Below, one piece after another: positions 18,402-26,918 of a stretch of DNA of 64,000 nucleotides. Every line of letters starts with the position of its first letter. Position 1 is the stretch's first letter. The stretch spans positions 62,001-126,000 of the forward strand of contig NZ_JAEPOL010000009.1 in assembly GCF_017642925.1 (NCBI RefSeq), given 5' to 3'. Source of the DNA: Maricaulis sp. Lineage in GTDB: Bacteria > Pseudomonadota > Alphaproteobacteria > Caulobacterales > Maricaulaceae. A model generated the notes under the pieces. The model did no database searches. It was given only the letters and a program-made list of their open reading frames with translations, and was not told the DNA's origin. The position numbers were made by a program, and so were the translations under genes.

Positions 18402-20074
18402 ACCTCACCCGGCCCGATACAGCCAGCAGCACTCAGCCAGACGGAGCGCGCTATGAAACGCTCAGCGGCCTGCTGGAAGCCTATCGCACGCCGGTTGCTA
18501 TCATCCTGTTCGGGGTCATCGTCTCCCTCGCGCTCTTCTTTGCCACCCTTCTGGGGCACAGCCGGGCCAAGGAGCGCGAATTCCGCAATCACGCCGCGGC
18601 GCGCATTGCAGAAATCGAGACAGGCTTCACCGCGATCGAGGCCGAGCTGACCGAGCTGGCCAACGCTGTCGATGCCGGGCTGGCACCGCAGACCGTGATC
18701 GAGATATTCGGAGTCGCCGATGGCGAAGTGGCAACACCGCCCGTGCGCGATCTCGGACTGGTCTCCCGGGACGCGGCCCTTCATGCCATCGACGCCGGCA
18801 CGGCGCGTCAGGTCCAGCGCGCCATCGCCTATATGCTGGAACGCGGCCCGGCACCGCAGACCCTCGTCCTCCTGCCCCTGCCCGCCGCCGCGCCCGGCGA
18901 GGTGCCTTTCGTGCTTGTCGCCCCGCTTTCGTCCGGGCCCTATGCCTACGCCTATGTCACCTCGGATTTCGACGCCTTGGTGCAGCCGACCGAATTGCGA
19001 TCCGATCCGGCCTGGGTGATTTCCAGCCTCCATGACGGCAGTCCGCAATTTGCCCTCGCCCGCAATGTCGACCTGCGGGCCCGGACCACGCCGGCCATGA
19101 TGGGCGTCATCTCCGTGCTCGACACGGCGCCCTACGCCCTGCACTGGACGGGCGACGCGCCGTTCGATGTGGTCGATATCGCCATCGTGCCGCGGCGCAC
19201 CTACCTGCTCCAGTTCGGTCCCCTGCCCTGGCTGGTGCTGGCCTTCTGCCTGTTCGCCACAGCGGCAATCGGCACGCTGTCGCTCAAGGATGCGCGGCGG
19301 ACCGCCGAGATCCGCCGGCAGGTCGATCTGAAAACCGCCGAACTGCGCCGCAGCCAGGCCGTCATCGAAGCCAAGAACGAGGAGCTGGCGCGCTTTGCCG
19401 CCCATGCCTCGCACGACCTGCAGGCGCCCCTGCGCGCGATGAAGGGCATGTCCTCCCTGCTCGTCGAACGCCAGATCGACCTGGACGACCGCAGCCAGCA
19501 GATGCTGCAGCGGATAAATCGCGGTGCCGACCGGGCCCAGCGCCTGGTCCAGGACCTGCTGTCCTACACCAAGGCCGACATGGCGCAGGTCAATGCCGAA
19601 CCGATCCCGCCGGAGACCCTGCGCAGCGAGATCGACGAATTGCTCGCCGCGACGGTCGAGGAGTGCGGCGGCCAGCTGCGCTGGCAGGTCGATGCGCCGG
19701 TCGAGGCCGACCGTTTCCTGCTGACGCGGGCGCTGCAGAATCTCGTCTCGAATGCCATCAAGTATCGCGCCGACCGGCCGCTGCGGATCGATGTCACGGC
19801 GCGCACCGATCAGTACGGGACCACCCTCTGCGTGTCGGACAATGGCATGGGGATCGAACCGAAATATTTCGAGCGCATCTTCCGCGTCTTCGAACGCCTG
19901 CACGGTGCCGACGAAATCGAGGGTTCCGGGATCGGCCTGGCGCTGTGCAAACGTGTCGCCGACCTGCATGGCGGCCGGATCTGGGTGGAATCGGAGCCCG
20001 GCGTGGGCAGTCATTTCTTCCTGCACATTCCCAGCGCCGAAGCGCCGCGCGCCGCCATCTCCAACGATCGCTGA
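18398..20074 (+). CDS. Sensor histidine kinase coupled to the ethylene-binding-domain protein
   Basis: At 558 residues, it has a transmembrane helix at about 33-53, an extracytoplasmic region of about 220 residues (CHASE-like by position, not identified), and a second helix at about 270-290. A coiled linker follows (EIRRQVDLKTAELRRSQ), then HisKA with the H-box ASHDLQAPLRAMKG. The ATPase domain has N-box LQNLVSNAIKY, G1 DNGMGIE, F-box FERIFRVFERLHG, and G2 GSGIGLALCKRV. This is the phytochrome-like kinase class (ASHDLQAPL). Its ATG lies within the stop of the ethylene-binding gene, implying coupled translation and complex formation. No response regulator follows directly. Confidence 0.9.
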   Translation: MNLTRPDTASSTQPDGARYETLSGLLEAYRTPVAIILFGVIVSLALFFATLLGHSRAKEREFRNHAAARIAEIETGFTAIEAELTELANAVDAGLAPQTVIEIFGVADGEVATPPVRDLGLVSRDAALHAIDAGTARQVQRAIAYMLERGPAPQTLVLLPLPAAAPGEVPFVLVAPLSSGPYAYAYVTSDFDALVQPTELRSDPAWVISSLHDGSPQFALARNVDLRARTTPAMMGVISVLDTAPYALHWTGDAPFDVVDIAIVPRRTYLLQFGPLPWLVLAFCLFATAAIGTLSLKDARRTAEIRRQVDLKTAELRRSQAVIEAKNEELARFAAHASHDLQAPLRAMKGMSSLLVERQIDLDDRSQQMLQRINRGADRAQRLVQDLLSYTKADMAQVNAEPIPPETLRSEIDELLAATVEECGGQLRWQVDAPVEADRFLLTRALQNLVSNAIKYRADRPLRIDVTARTDQYGTTLCVSDNGMGIEPKYFERIFRVFERLHGADEIEGSGIGLALCKRVADLHGGRIWVESEPGVGSHFFLHIPSAEAPRAAISNDR

Positions 20075-20165
20075 ACCGGCCGGCGCCCGGCATGTGCAGC
20101 CACGCCGCTGACGCGGAGGCCTGCAGACTGATATAGAGCGGGCGAAACCCGGATACCGAAACGCC

Positions 20166-21089
20166 ATGTCCCGCTACCTGATCGCTGCGCTCTACAAATT
20201 TGTCCCGCTGCACGCCGGCCCCGCCCTGCAGGCCCGCCTGAAGTCGCTGTGCGCCGAAAACGGTGTCACCGGCACGCTGCTGCTGGCGCGCGAAGGCATC
20301 AATGGCACGATTGCCGGGCCGGAAGCCGGACTGCGCACCGTGCTGGACGGGCTGCGCGCGCTGCCGGGCTGCGCCGGTCTCGAGCACAAGGAGAGCTGGG
20401 CCGACGAACAGCCCTTCCTGCGTCTCAAAGTGCGGCTGAAGCGCGAGATCGTCACCATGGGCGTGCCCGACATCGACCCGGTGGATGGTGTGGGCACATA
20501 TGTCGAGCCGGAAGACTGGAATGATCTCATCCGCGCGCCCGACGTCGTCACCATCGATACCCGCAATGATTACGAGGTGCGGATCGGCCAGTTCGACGGT
20601 GCCGTGAACCCGCACACGGCCAGCTTCCGTGACTTTCCCGACTGGTTCCGCCAGTTCCGGGCCGAGCGCCCGAATACCCGTATCGCCATGTATTGCACCG
20701 GCGGTATCCGCTGCGAGAAGGCGACCGCCTTCGTCAAGGCGCAGGGCATTGACGAAGTCTTCCACCTCAAGGGCGGTATCCTGAAATATCTCGAGACCGT
20801 CGATCCCGCCGACAGCCTGTGGCAGGGCGAGTGTTTCGTCTTCGACCGCCGTATCGCTGTCGGTCACGGTCTTGCGCAGGGCACGCACGATACCTGCCAT
20901 GGCTGCCGCGAACCGCTGGCGCCGGAGGATCTCAAATCGCCGCTCTATGTCGACGGTGTGAGCTGTCCGCACTGCCATGATGCGCGGTCGCAGGACCAGC
21001 AGGCGCGCTATGCCGAACGTCATCGCCAGGAGCAGATTGCCGAAACCCGCGGCGAGCGCCATGTCGGGCGCCGCACGGACGCGGAATGA
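20166..21089 (+). CDS. trhO: tRNA uridine(34) hydroxylase TrhO (YceA-type, rhodanese-related)
   Basis: This 307-residue protein has the YceA/UPF0176 layout. An N-terminal ferredoxin-like domain ([14 protein letters not shown]) precedes a rhodanese domain ([18 protein letters not shown]) with the active-site Cys in [12 protein letters not shown] cysteine-rich C-terminal segment follows ([14 protein letters not shown]). The family hydroxylates uridine 34 of certain tRNAs using O2, giving 5-hydroxyuridine. The four C-terminal cysteines suggest a metal-binding knuckle. The next gene overlaps its stop by 4 bases. The ATG has no strong ribosome-binding site. Confidence 0.92.
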   Translation: MSRYLIAALYKFVPLHAGPALQARLKSLCAENGVTGTLLLAREGINGTIAGPEAGLRTVLDGLRALPGCAGLEHKESWADEQPFLRLKVRLKREIVTMGVPDIDPVDGVGTYVEPEDWNDLIRAPDVVTIDTRNDYEVRIGQFDGAVNPHTASFRDFPDWFRQFRAERPNTRIAMYCTGGIRCEKATAFVKAQGIDEVFHLKGGILKYLETVDPADSLWQGECFVFDRRIAVGHGLAQGTHDTCHGCREPLAPEDLKSPLYVDGVSCPHCHDARSQDQQARYAERHRQEQIAETRGERHVGRRTDAE

Positions 21090-21712
21090 GCGCCGGCGCG
21101 CCCATCCTCTATTCCTTCCGCCGCTGCCCCTATGCGATGCGGGCGCGGCTCGCCCTGCACGCGGCCGATATCGCCGTCGAGCATCGCGAGATCCTGCTGC
21201 GCGACAAGCCGCAGGCCATGCTGGACGCCTCCCCGAAGGGCACTGTGCCGGTACTTGTCCTGCCGGACGGGCGCGTGCTGGAGGAAAGTCTCGACGTCGC
21301 ACACTGGGCGCTGGCGCAGCACGATCCGGAAGACTGGCTCGCCCCCGGCGACGCCATGACACCGCTGATCGCGCGCTGCGATGGCGATTTCAAACACCAT
21401 CTCGACCGCTACAAATACGCCACCCGCCACGACACCGACCCGGCCGAGCATTTCCAGGCCGGCAGTGCCTTCCTGGCAGAGCTGGACGTGCGGCTGTCTG
21501 ATGACGGGCAGCTGTTCGGTGCGCGCATGTCGCTGGCCGATGCCGCGATCTTCCCCTTCGTGCGCCAGTTCGCCCATACGGACCGCGAGGCCTTTGACGG
21601 GCTGGGCCTGTCCGGCGTGTCGCGCTGGCTGGACGATCACCTCGCCTCGCCCCGCTTTGCCGCCGTGATGATCAAGCACCCGCTCTGGACACCGGACGAT
21701 CCGGCGGCGTGA
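21086..21712 (+). CDS. Glutathione S-transferase family protein
   Basis: The 208-residue product begins in the stop codon region of trhO (ATGA overlap). The thioredoxin-like N-terminal domain has [14 protein letters not shown], where the Cys of CPYAxR is the likely active residue (omega/glutaredoxin-like GST), then [19 protein letters not shown], the cis-Pro glutathione-binding block. The C-terminal half is helical ([14 protein letters not shown]). The CPYxxR signature favours a thiol-transferase activity over classical conjugation. Coupling with trhO is common to the two reading frames here, but the functional link is unclear. Confidence 0.88.
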   Translation: MSAGAPILYSFRRCPYAMRARLALHAADIAVEHREILLRDKPQAMLDASPKGTVPVLVLPDGRVLEESLDVAHWALAQHDPEDWLAPGDAMTPLIARCDGDFKHHLDRYKYATRHDTDPAEHFQAGSAFLAELDVRLSDDGQLFGARMSLADAAIFPFVRQFAHTDREAFDGLGLSGVSRWLDDHLASPRFAAVMIKHPLWTPDDPAA

Positions 21713-21882
21713 CCGGAAAAGCCGAATTGCGGATTCCGCGCAACACAAATCGTTAAAACGGGTTTGGGGCTAGCGAATCGCTGTCATCGAACCGAAATAT
21801 TCTGTATCGGTCCTGACGGATTGTGCAGGCGCAGCATTCTGCGCCCCTCCACCCCCCAGCCGCACGCCATGGCGACTGAAAG

Positions 21883-21915
21883 ATCCCCGGAAGCCCGCGC
21901 TTCCGGGGATTTTTT
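21883..21915 (+). terminator. Intrinsic terminator in the 308-base gap before the carbonic anhydrase gene
   Basis: A perfect 12-bp stem (ATCCCCGGAAGC / GCTTCCGGGGAT) with a 4-base loop runs into six T residues. It closes the trhO-GST transcript 170 bases after the stop, or could attenuate a leader RNA ahead of the carbonic anhydrase gene. The rest of the gap (21713-22020) shows no gene. Confidence 0.88.
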
Positions 21916-22020
21916 ATGATCGGGCGGAGGGGTGTTCTTAACCGCCGCACGCGAAGGATGCCGGCATCTGCACCGCGCCCCGCGCGGCCGCACCCCTGTC
22001 GTCTTTCCCGGGAGTTTCCC

Positions 22021-22755
22021 TTGCGCAAAACACTTCTGGCAGCCGGTTTCGGCCTTGCAATCCTTCCTTCCGCCCAGGCCCAGCACTGGGCCTATGAGGG
22101 GCATGAAGGTCCCGATCACTGGGGCGAACTGTCCGAGAGCTGGGGCGCCTGTTCCGCCGGCCAGCAGCAATCGCCCATCGATCTGGGCACGTCCAGCGGG
22201 CTGAGCCTGCAATCCATGGCGATCGACTGGCCGGAAACCATTCCGGGTACGGTGGTCGATAATGGCCATACCATCCAGGTGAATGTCGAGCCGGGCGCCA
22301 GCCTGACCATTGCCGGTCATGAATACGCCCTCGTCCAGTTCCACTTCCACGCCGCCAGCGAACACACGATCAATGGCCGCCATGCGCCGATGGAAGTCCA
22401 CTTCGTCCATGCCGACAGCGCGGGCGGTCTCGCCGTGATCGGCGTGATGATCGAGGCCGGCGCGCCGCTGGCGAGCCTCGGCTCGGTCTGGGCCGTCAAT
22501 CCGCAGGCCGGTGGTTCGGGCGGTGTCGCCGCCTCGATCCATCTCGGTGAATTCCTGCCCGTCGACCGCAGCGCCTGGCGCTATGCCGGATCGCTGACCA
22601 CGCCGCCGTGCAGCGAGGTCGTCACCTGGACGGTCTTCCGTCATGCCGTCACCGCAAGTGCTGCCCAGATCGCCTGGTTCGAAGGCCGGCACCCGCACTC
22701 CTACCGTCCCGCCCTGCCGCTCAACCGCCGCCACGTCCTCCAGGTCGGCGGTTAG
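22021..22755 (+). CDS. Alpha-type carbonic anhydrase, periplasmic
   Basis: I take the TTG at 22021 as start because GGGAG is correctly placed upstream and it begins a good signal peptide (MRKTLLAAGFGLAILPSAQAQ). The mature protein (224 residues) has all alpha-carbonic-anhydrase marks: QSPIDL, the zinc ligands in QFHFHAASEH and EVHFVH, and the substrate-pocket YAGSLTTPPCSEVVTW. It hydrates CO2 to bicarbonate in the periplasm. The cysteines in GACSAG and PPCSE probably pair in a disulfide as in other exported members. The in-frame upstream extension lies over a terminator and is not believable. Confidence 0.93.
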   Translation: MRKTLLAAGFGLAILPSAQAQHWAYEGHEGPDHWGELSESWGACSAGQQQSPIDLGTSSGLSLQSMAIDWPETIPGTVVDNGHTIQVNVEPGASLTIAGHEYALVQFHFHAASEHTINGRHAPMEVHFVHADSAGGLAVIGVMIEAGAPLASLGSVWAVNPQAGGSGGVAASIHLGEFLPVDRSAWRYAGSLTTPPCSEVVTWTVFRHAVTASAAQIAWFEGRHPHSYRPALPLNRRHVLQVGG

Positions 22756-22758
22756 CAA

Positions 22759-22792
22759 AAAGCCCCGGACCTTGAAGGTCCGGGGCTTTCTC
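22759..22792. terminator. Bidirectional intrinsic terminator
   Basis: AGCCCCGGACCT and AGGTCCGGGGCT form a perfect 12-bp stem with a 3-base loop. It has A residues before and TTTCTCTTTT after, so it can end both the carbonic anhydrase gene and the convergent amidohydrolase gene. Confidence 0.88.
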
Positions 22793-22812
22793 TTTTCAGG
22801 GCCGGAAGGTGC

Positions 22813-25800
22813 CTATTCCCAGAAATAGGGCTGGCGCTGGCGATCGCCCGTGACCAGCTCGTTCATCGTCTCCGCCTCGTAGAGACGGCCATTGAGCATC
22901 ACGTATTCGATCTCGTCGGTATTGCCGATATCCTCCAGCGGGTTTGCCCGCAGGAAGACGAGGTCGGCCAGCTTGCCTTCCTCGATCGTGCCGAGATCAT
23001 TGTCGAAGCCGAGATGGCGGGCCGGCATGACCGTCGCCGTCATCAGCGCCTCGAGCGGGCTGAAACCGCCGCGGGCGAAGGACCACATCTCCCAGTGAGC
23101 TGCCAGGCCTTCCTGCTGACCATGGGCACCGATGGACACATCGACGCCACGCTCGAACAGCATGTGGGCCGTGCGGGCATTGTCGTCATCGACGAAGTCC
23201 TCTTCCGGGGCCGTCGTGCGGCGTACCGAGGAGGCCTGCAGCTGGCGCGGCGGCGCATGCCGCGACAGGATCGGGTGCTCCCAGACATTCATCGCCTGGC
23301 GCCAGTAGGGATCGCCGGCCAGACCGCCATAGGTCACCGTCAGCGTCGGCGTGTAGGCGACCTCGGTCTGGGAATACATCTGCAGCACGTCCTCATAGAT
23401 CATCGAGAGCGGCAGATTGTGTTCGATCGAGGTATTGCCGTCCGCCACCATGGCCATGTCCATGTGGTAGTTGGAACCGCCCTCGGCGACCACTTCCAGC
23501 CCGGCCTCGATGGCTGCAGCGACGACCTGCTGGCGCTGGTCACGCCGCGGCTGGTTGTAGTTCTTGATCGAGTGGGCCCCCTGGGATGCCAGGCGGAAGA
23601 CGTGCTCGCGCGCATCCCCGATCGAATTGATCTCCGCATAGACCGACGGCGCACGGGCACCGTAGACGATCTCGCCGGTGGAATAGATGCGCGGGGCAAG
23701 ATAGGTGCCGGTGCGCTGGTATTCCGAGGCGGTGAAGATATGGCTCGCCCGGCTGGACGGGTCGTGGATCGTGGTCACGCCCAGCGCCAGGTGTGCAATG
23801 GCCGACCAGTTCTGCTCCGGCACCAGATCGCCCGTGCCCTGCGGCCCGTGCGCGTGGGCGTCGATGAAGCCCGGCGTGATCGTCATGCCGTTGGCATTCA
23901 CCACGCGGGCGCCTTCGGGCACCTCGACATCGGCGCCGACAGCGACGATCCGGTTGCCTTCGATGATGATATTGCCCGCTTCGATGACACCGCCATCCTC
24001 ACCGGCCATGGTGATGATGCGGGCGCCGGCGATCGCCGTCACACCCGAGGGCCGGTCGGCCGTGGCCGTCATGGCCAGGCTCACACCGCTTTCCGGCGGC
24101 GTGTATTCGGTCTCGCGTGCCGGATCCGGGCGGAAATCCGCCAGCGGCACGGAGAAGAATTCCGGTCCCATCGACCAGTTGAGATGCGTGCCGCCCTCGC
24201 TCCAGTGGAAATAGGTCGCGCCATTGCCCGACACTTCCACCGTCGGCAGGGCCGAACCGTTCGACCCGCCCGACACGGATTGCGGTCCCGGCGGCAGCGG
24301 CATCACGAACACATCGTAATTCTGGCGGAAGGCCACATGGGCACCATCGGGGGCGACCTGGTATTCGGTGATCATCTCGCCGGTGATGTGGGTGCGTTCC
24401 TCATGGCCGTTGAGATCGACCGAGACGAGGCTGGCGCCATCGCCGCCGCGGGTGAAGTAGATGCGCTCGTTCGAAGCACCGAAGTGCGGCAGGGAACCGC
24501 CATCGGTCACTTCGCTCATCTCGCCGCCAGCGGCCGGCACGCGGTAGATACCCGTCGTTTCCGACCATTCCGGCGCGGTCAGATAACCGCCGCCATTCTT
24601 TTCGAACACCAGGGTCGAGCCGTCCGGCGAGAAGCGCGGATTGGCGTAATGTCCCGGCTCGGAAGTCACCGTGCGCTCGCGGCCGCCGCGGGCGGACACG
24701 GTGCGGATCGAACCAAGCTCCGCGTCGTCCCAGGCGACAAAGGCGATGGTGCGCCCGTCCGGCGACCAGGTCGGTGTGATCTCGCGGCGCTCGCCGGCAT
24801 CGGCGCGGGTCAGGCGGCGCGGTTCGCCGCCGGCCGCATCGCGCACCCACAAGACGCCCAGGCTCTCGAACACGATCTGGCTGCCATCCGGCGAGGCCGT
24901 GGCAAAGCGCGGCATGCGCGTGGTGAAGGTGTCGGGCGCCACCTCGACCTGCGGCCGCGGCGGATCGATCACATCGCGCGTGTCAGAGACTTCAAAGGCA
25001 ATGTCCGTCACCGCGCCGGACGCCACATCCACCGAATGGAACGTGCCGTCAGCCCAGTACACGATGGCGCTGCTGTCCGGCATCCAGTCCATGTTCGGAT
25101 ACATGCCGGTCACGCCCCAGGTTTCCTGCATGTCCTGGTCGACCGTCTCGACCAGACGGCGTTCCTCGCCCGAGCGCAGATCCTTGATATAGAGGCCGGA
25201 CTGGATGCGGTCGCGGCGGATGAAGGCCATGTAGCGGCCATCCGGCGACGGCGCCGGACGCACGGCACCGCCGGCGCCCTCGACAATCGTGTCGATCTCG
25301 CCCGTCTCCAGGTCGTAGCGGCGGATATTGAACAATTCGGTGTTGGAATCCTGGGCGTAGATGAAGGTATTACCCGGGGTCACATTCTGCGTGTAATAGA
25401 CGTAGCGGCCATCGGGCGAGAAGATCGGTTCGCCCAGCTCCTTCTGGAAATTCTCGTTGGGACGCTCGACCAGCTGCACGCCGTTTCCGCCCAGCACGTG
25501 ATACATCCAGATCTCGCCCGTACCGGCCGAACGCTGGGTCGTGAAGTGCTTGCGCGCCGCGATATAGCGGCCCGACGGGTGCCAGGTCGGATTGTTCAAG
25601 AGGCGGAAGCTCTCATCCGTCAGCTGGCGGGCATCGGACCCGTCCGCATTCATGATCCAGATATTGTCGCCGCCGCCGCGGTCCGAGGTGAAGGCGATCC
25701 GGCTGCCGTCCGGCGAAAAGCGCGGCTGGTACTCCCAGGGCAGGCCGGAAGAGATATTCGTCGCGACGCCGCCGGTGACCGGCATGGTGTAGATATCGCC

Positions 25801-26004
25801 CAGCATGTCGAAGGCGATGGTCTGCCCGTCCGGGCTGACGTCCAGCGACATCCAGCTGCCCTCGCTCACCTCGATGGGAATCGAGCGTGTCGGCAGCGGC
25901 GGATTGGCAACATCCCATTCCGCGTCGTCGCTATCCTGGAAAGCCAGGCCCGGCGCGCTTGCCAGAATGGTCGATGCAGCCAGTACTGCAATAAATCGGG
26001 TCAT
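22813..26004 (-). CDS. Exported beta-propeller (PD40/TolB-like)-amidohydrolase fusion protein
   Basis: This 1063-residue protein has a signal peptide (cleaving after GLAF). Residues 40-650 carry many PD40/TolB-like propeller units: SPDGQTIAFDMLGDIY, FSPDGSRIAFTSDRGG, PTWHPSGRYIAARKH, FSPDGRYVYYTQN. The last 400 residues form an amidohydrolase: the metal pair in PGFIDAHAHGPQG, then LGVTTIHDPS, NTSIEHNLP, VDVSIGAHGQQEG, and the closing EEGKLADLVFLRANPLEDI. Similar fusions are known as exported WD40-like amidohydrolases of unknown substrate; the propeller may gate peptide access as in S9 peptidases. The HAH pair is intact; the usual catalytic Asp position reads GAHGQ, so activity deserves caution. 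Confidence 0.87.
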   Translation of the reverse strand: MTRFIAVLAASTILASAPGLAFQDSDDAEWDVANPPLPTRSIPIEVSEGSWMSLDVSPDGQTIAFDMLGDIYTMPVTGGVATNISSGLPWEYQPRFSPDGSRIAFTSDRGGGDNIWIMNADGSDARQLTDESFRLLNNPTWHPSGRYIAARKHFTTQRSAGTGEIWMYHVLGGNGVQLVERPNENFQKELGEPIFSPDGRYVYYTQNVTPGNTFIYAQDSNTELFNIRRYDLETGEIDTIVEGAGGAVRPAPSPDGRYMAFIRRDRIQSGLYIKDLRSGEERRLVETVDQDMQETWGVTGMYPNMDWMPDSSAIVYWADGTFHSVDVASGAVTDIAFEVSDTRDVIDPPRPQVEVAPDTFTTRMPRFATASPDGSQIVFESLGVLWVRDAAGGEPRRLTRADAGERREITPTWSPDGRTIAFVAWDDAELGSIRTVSARGGRERTVTSEPGHYANPRFSPDGSTLVFEKNGGGYLTAPEWSETTGIYRVPAAGGEMSEVTDGGSLPHFGASNERIYFTRGGDGASLVSVDLNGHEERTHITGEMITEYQVAPDGAHVAFRQNYDVFVMPLPPGPQSVSGGSNGSALPTVEVSGNGATYFHWSEGGTHLNWSMGPEFFSVPLADFRPDPARETEYTPPESGVSLAMTATADRPSGVTAIAGARIITMAGEDGGVIEAGNIIIEGNRIVAVGADVEVPEGARVVNANGMTITPGFIDAHAHGPQGTGDLVPEQNWSAIAHLALGVTTIHDPSSRASHIFTASEYQRTGTYLAPRIYSTGEIVYGARAPSVYAEINSIGDAREHVFRLASQGAHSIKNYNQPRRDQRQQVVAAAIEAGLEVVAEGGSNYHMDMAMVADGNTSIEHNLPLSMIYEDVLQMYSQTEVAYTPTLTVTYGGLAGDPYWRQAMNVWEHPILSRHAPPRQLQASSVRRTTAPEEDFVDDDNARTAHMLFERGVDVSIGAHGQQEGLAAHWEMWSFARGGFSPLEALMTATVMPARHLGFDNDLGTIEEGKLADLVFLRANPLEDIGNTDEIEYVMLNGRLYEAETMNELVTGDRQRQPYFWE

Positions 26005-26116
26005 ATACCCCTCCCCAATATGTGTCTCCGGGGCGGAGCATAGGTCGCCCCCAACGTGGCGACAAACTTACCGTTCTGTGAGGTTGGGGATTGGGGGGGA
26101 CTTCCTGCTGTTCTTG

Positions 26117-26255
26117 TTTCCCCGGACCTGTTCCGGGGCCTGGCATGCGATGGGTGATTTGCACGGTGAAAAGCCCCGTCACGAAGCCAAACCGCCAGCG
26201 TTCCAGGGATCACCTTCACCAGACCCCGGAATTCGCTCCGCTCCTCCGGGGAAAG
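26117..26255 (-). repeat. Family-1 intergenic repeat, copy A (minus orientation)
   Basis: Read on the minus strand it begins CTTTCCCCGGAGGAGCGGAG and ends in the palindromic right end GCCAGGCCCCGGAACAGGTC followed by CGGGG. It matches the copies at 26765, 35922 and 37782 in order of elements. It lies in the 350-base gap between the amidohydrolase start and the GIY-YIG gene; no gene was seen in that gap. Confidence 0.75.
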
Positions 26256-26282
26256 TGATGGAGCTAATCCAGGTTCCACTTT

Positions 26283-26301
26283 CCCCGGCCTTGTGCCGGG
26301 G
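26283..26301. repeat. Isolated right-end palindrome of family 1, left of the GIY-YIG gene
   Basis: CCCCGGCCTTGTGCCGGGG is the reverse complement of the 19-base core found at 26691-26709 on the other side of the GIY-YIG gene. The two therefore bracket that gene as inverted copies. Confidence 0.8.
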
Positions 26302-26354
26302 CCTAGCATACGTCAAAATACTACTTAAAATAGCATTTACACAACAGAGCCACC

Positions 26355-26681
26355 ATGACATTCAACCACCCCGAAGCGGTCTACATCATGGCCAGCCGGC
26401 CGCGCGGCGCACTCTATGTCGGCCGCACCACATGCTTGGTGGGACGTGTCGAACAGCATCGCACGGGAGCCATGGCGGGCCATACGCGCAAGTACAAGAT
26501 CCGCAATCTGGTCTACTACGAATGGCATGAGGGCTGGCAGGCCGCCTGGGCGCGCGAGCGACAACTCAAACGCTACCGGCGCGAGTGGAAATTCAACCTG
26601 ATCGAAGCCGGCAATCCGGGCTGGAAGGATCTCTGGTTCGAACTCGTCGAGGATGATGTCATCCCGTTTTCGCCGCGCTGA
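26355..26681 (+). CDS. Small GIY-YIG nuclease-family protein
   Basis: This 108-residue protein consists of one GIY-YIG domain. The first motif reads VYIMASRPRGALYVG with a following RTTCLVGRVEQH, the Arg and His/Tyr pattern fits, and the later block RNLVYYEWHEGWQAAWARERQLKRYRR holds the Glu expected to bind the metal. It ends FNLIEAGNPGWKDLW, which is typical of the YhbQ/UPF0213 subgroup. Members of this subgroup nick or cut DNA weakly or have unknown roles. It sits alone between two family-1 repeat clusters with inverted 19-base copies on each side, which may reflect how it spreads. Confidence 0.85.
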   Translation: MTFNHPEAVYIMASRPRGALYVGRTTCLVGRVEQHRTGAMAGHTRKYKIRNLVYYEWHEGWQAAWARERQLKRYRREWKFNLIEAGNPGWKDLWFELVEDDVIPFSPR

Positions 26682-26690
26682 AATGTCAGA

Positions 26691-26873
26691 CCCCGGCACA
26701 AGGCCGGGGGAAGTGATGTGTGGTTTTCACTCAAACTCCCCTCCCCGGAGGAGCCACCTCTCCGCTTTCCCCGGAGGAGCGAAGCGAATTCCGGGGCCCG
26801 GTTGAGTTTCCGGGTTTAGCTCCAAGCCAGGCACGCCTCTTTATGCCAGGCCCCGGCACAGGGCCGGGGAAAG
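26691..26873 (+). repeat. Family-1 intergenic repeat, copy B with an extra right-end palindrome
   Basis: An isolated right-end core (CCCCGGCACAAGGCCGGGG, 26691-26709) is followed by a partial left end (CTCCCCGGAGGAGC, near 26741). A full copy runs from CTTTCCCCGGAGGAGCGAAG at 26765 to the palindrome ending at 26873. It fills the gap between the GIY-YIG gene and the end of the SulP gene. Confidence 0.8.
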
Positions 26874-26918
26874 TGGTGTGTGTGCTGGGGAAGAAAGCAG
26901 CAGCGCGCCCTCTCGCCC

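Noticed and set aside
23014-26043. A 1009-codon plus-strand open frame opposite the propeller-amidohydrolase gene
   Set aside because: Low-complexity Arg/His/Gly-rich protein with no motif, wholly antisense to a well supported gene with signal peptide and domain motifs.
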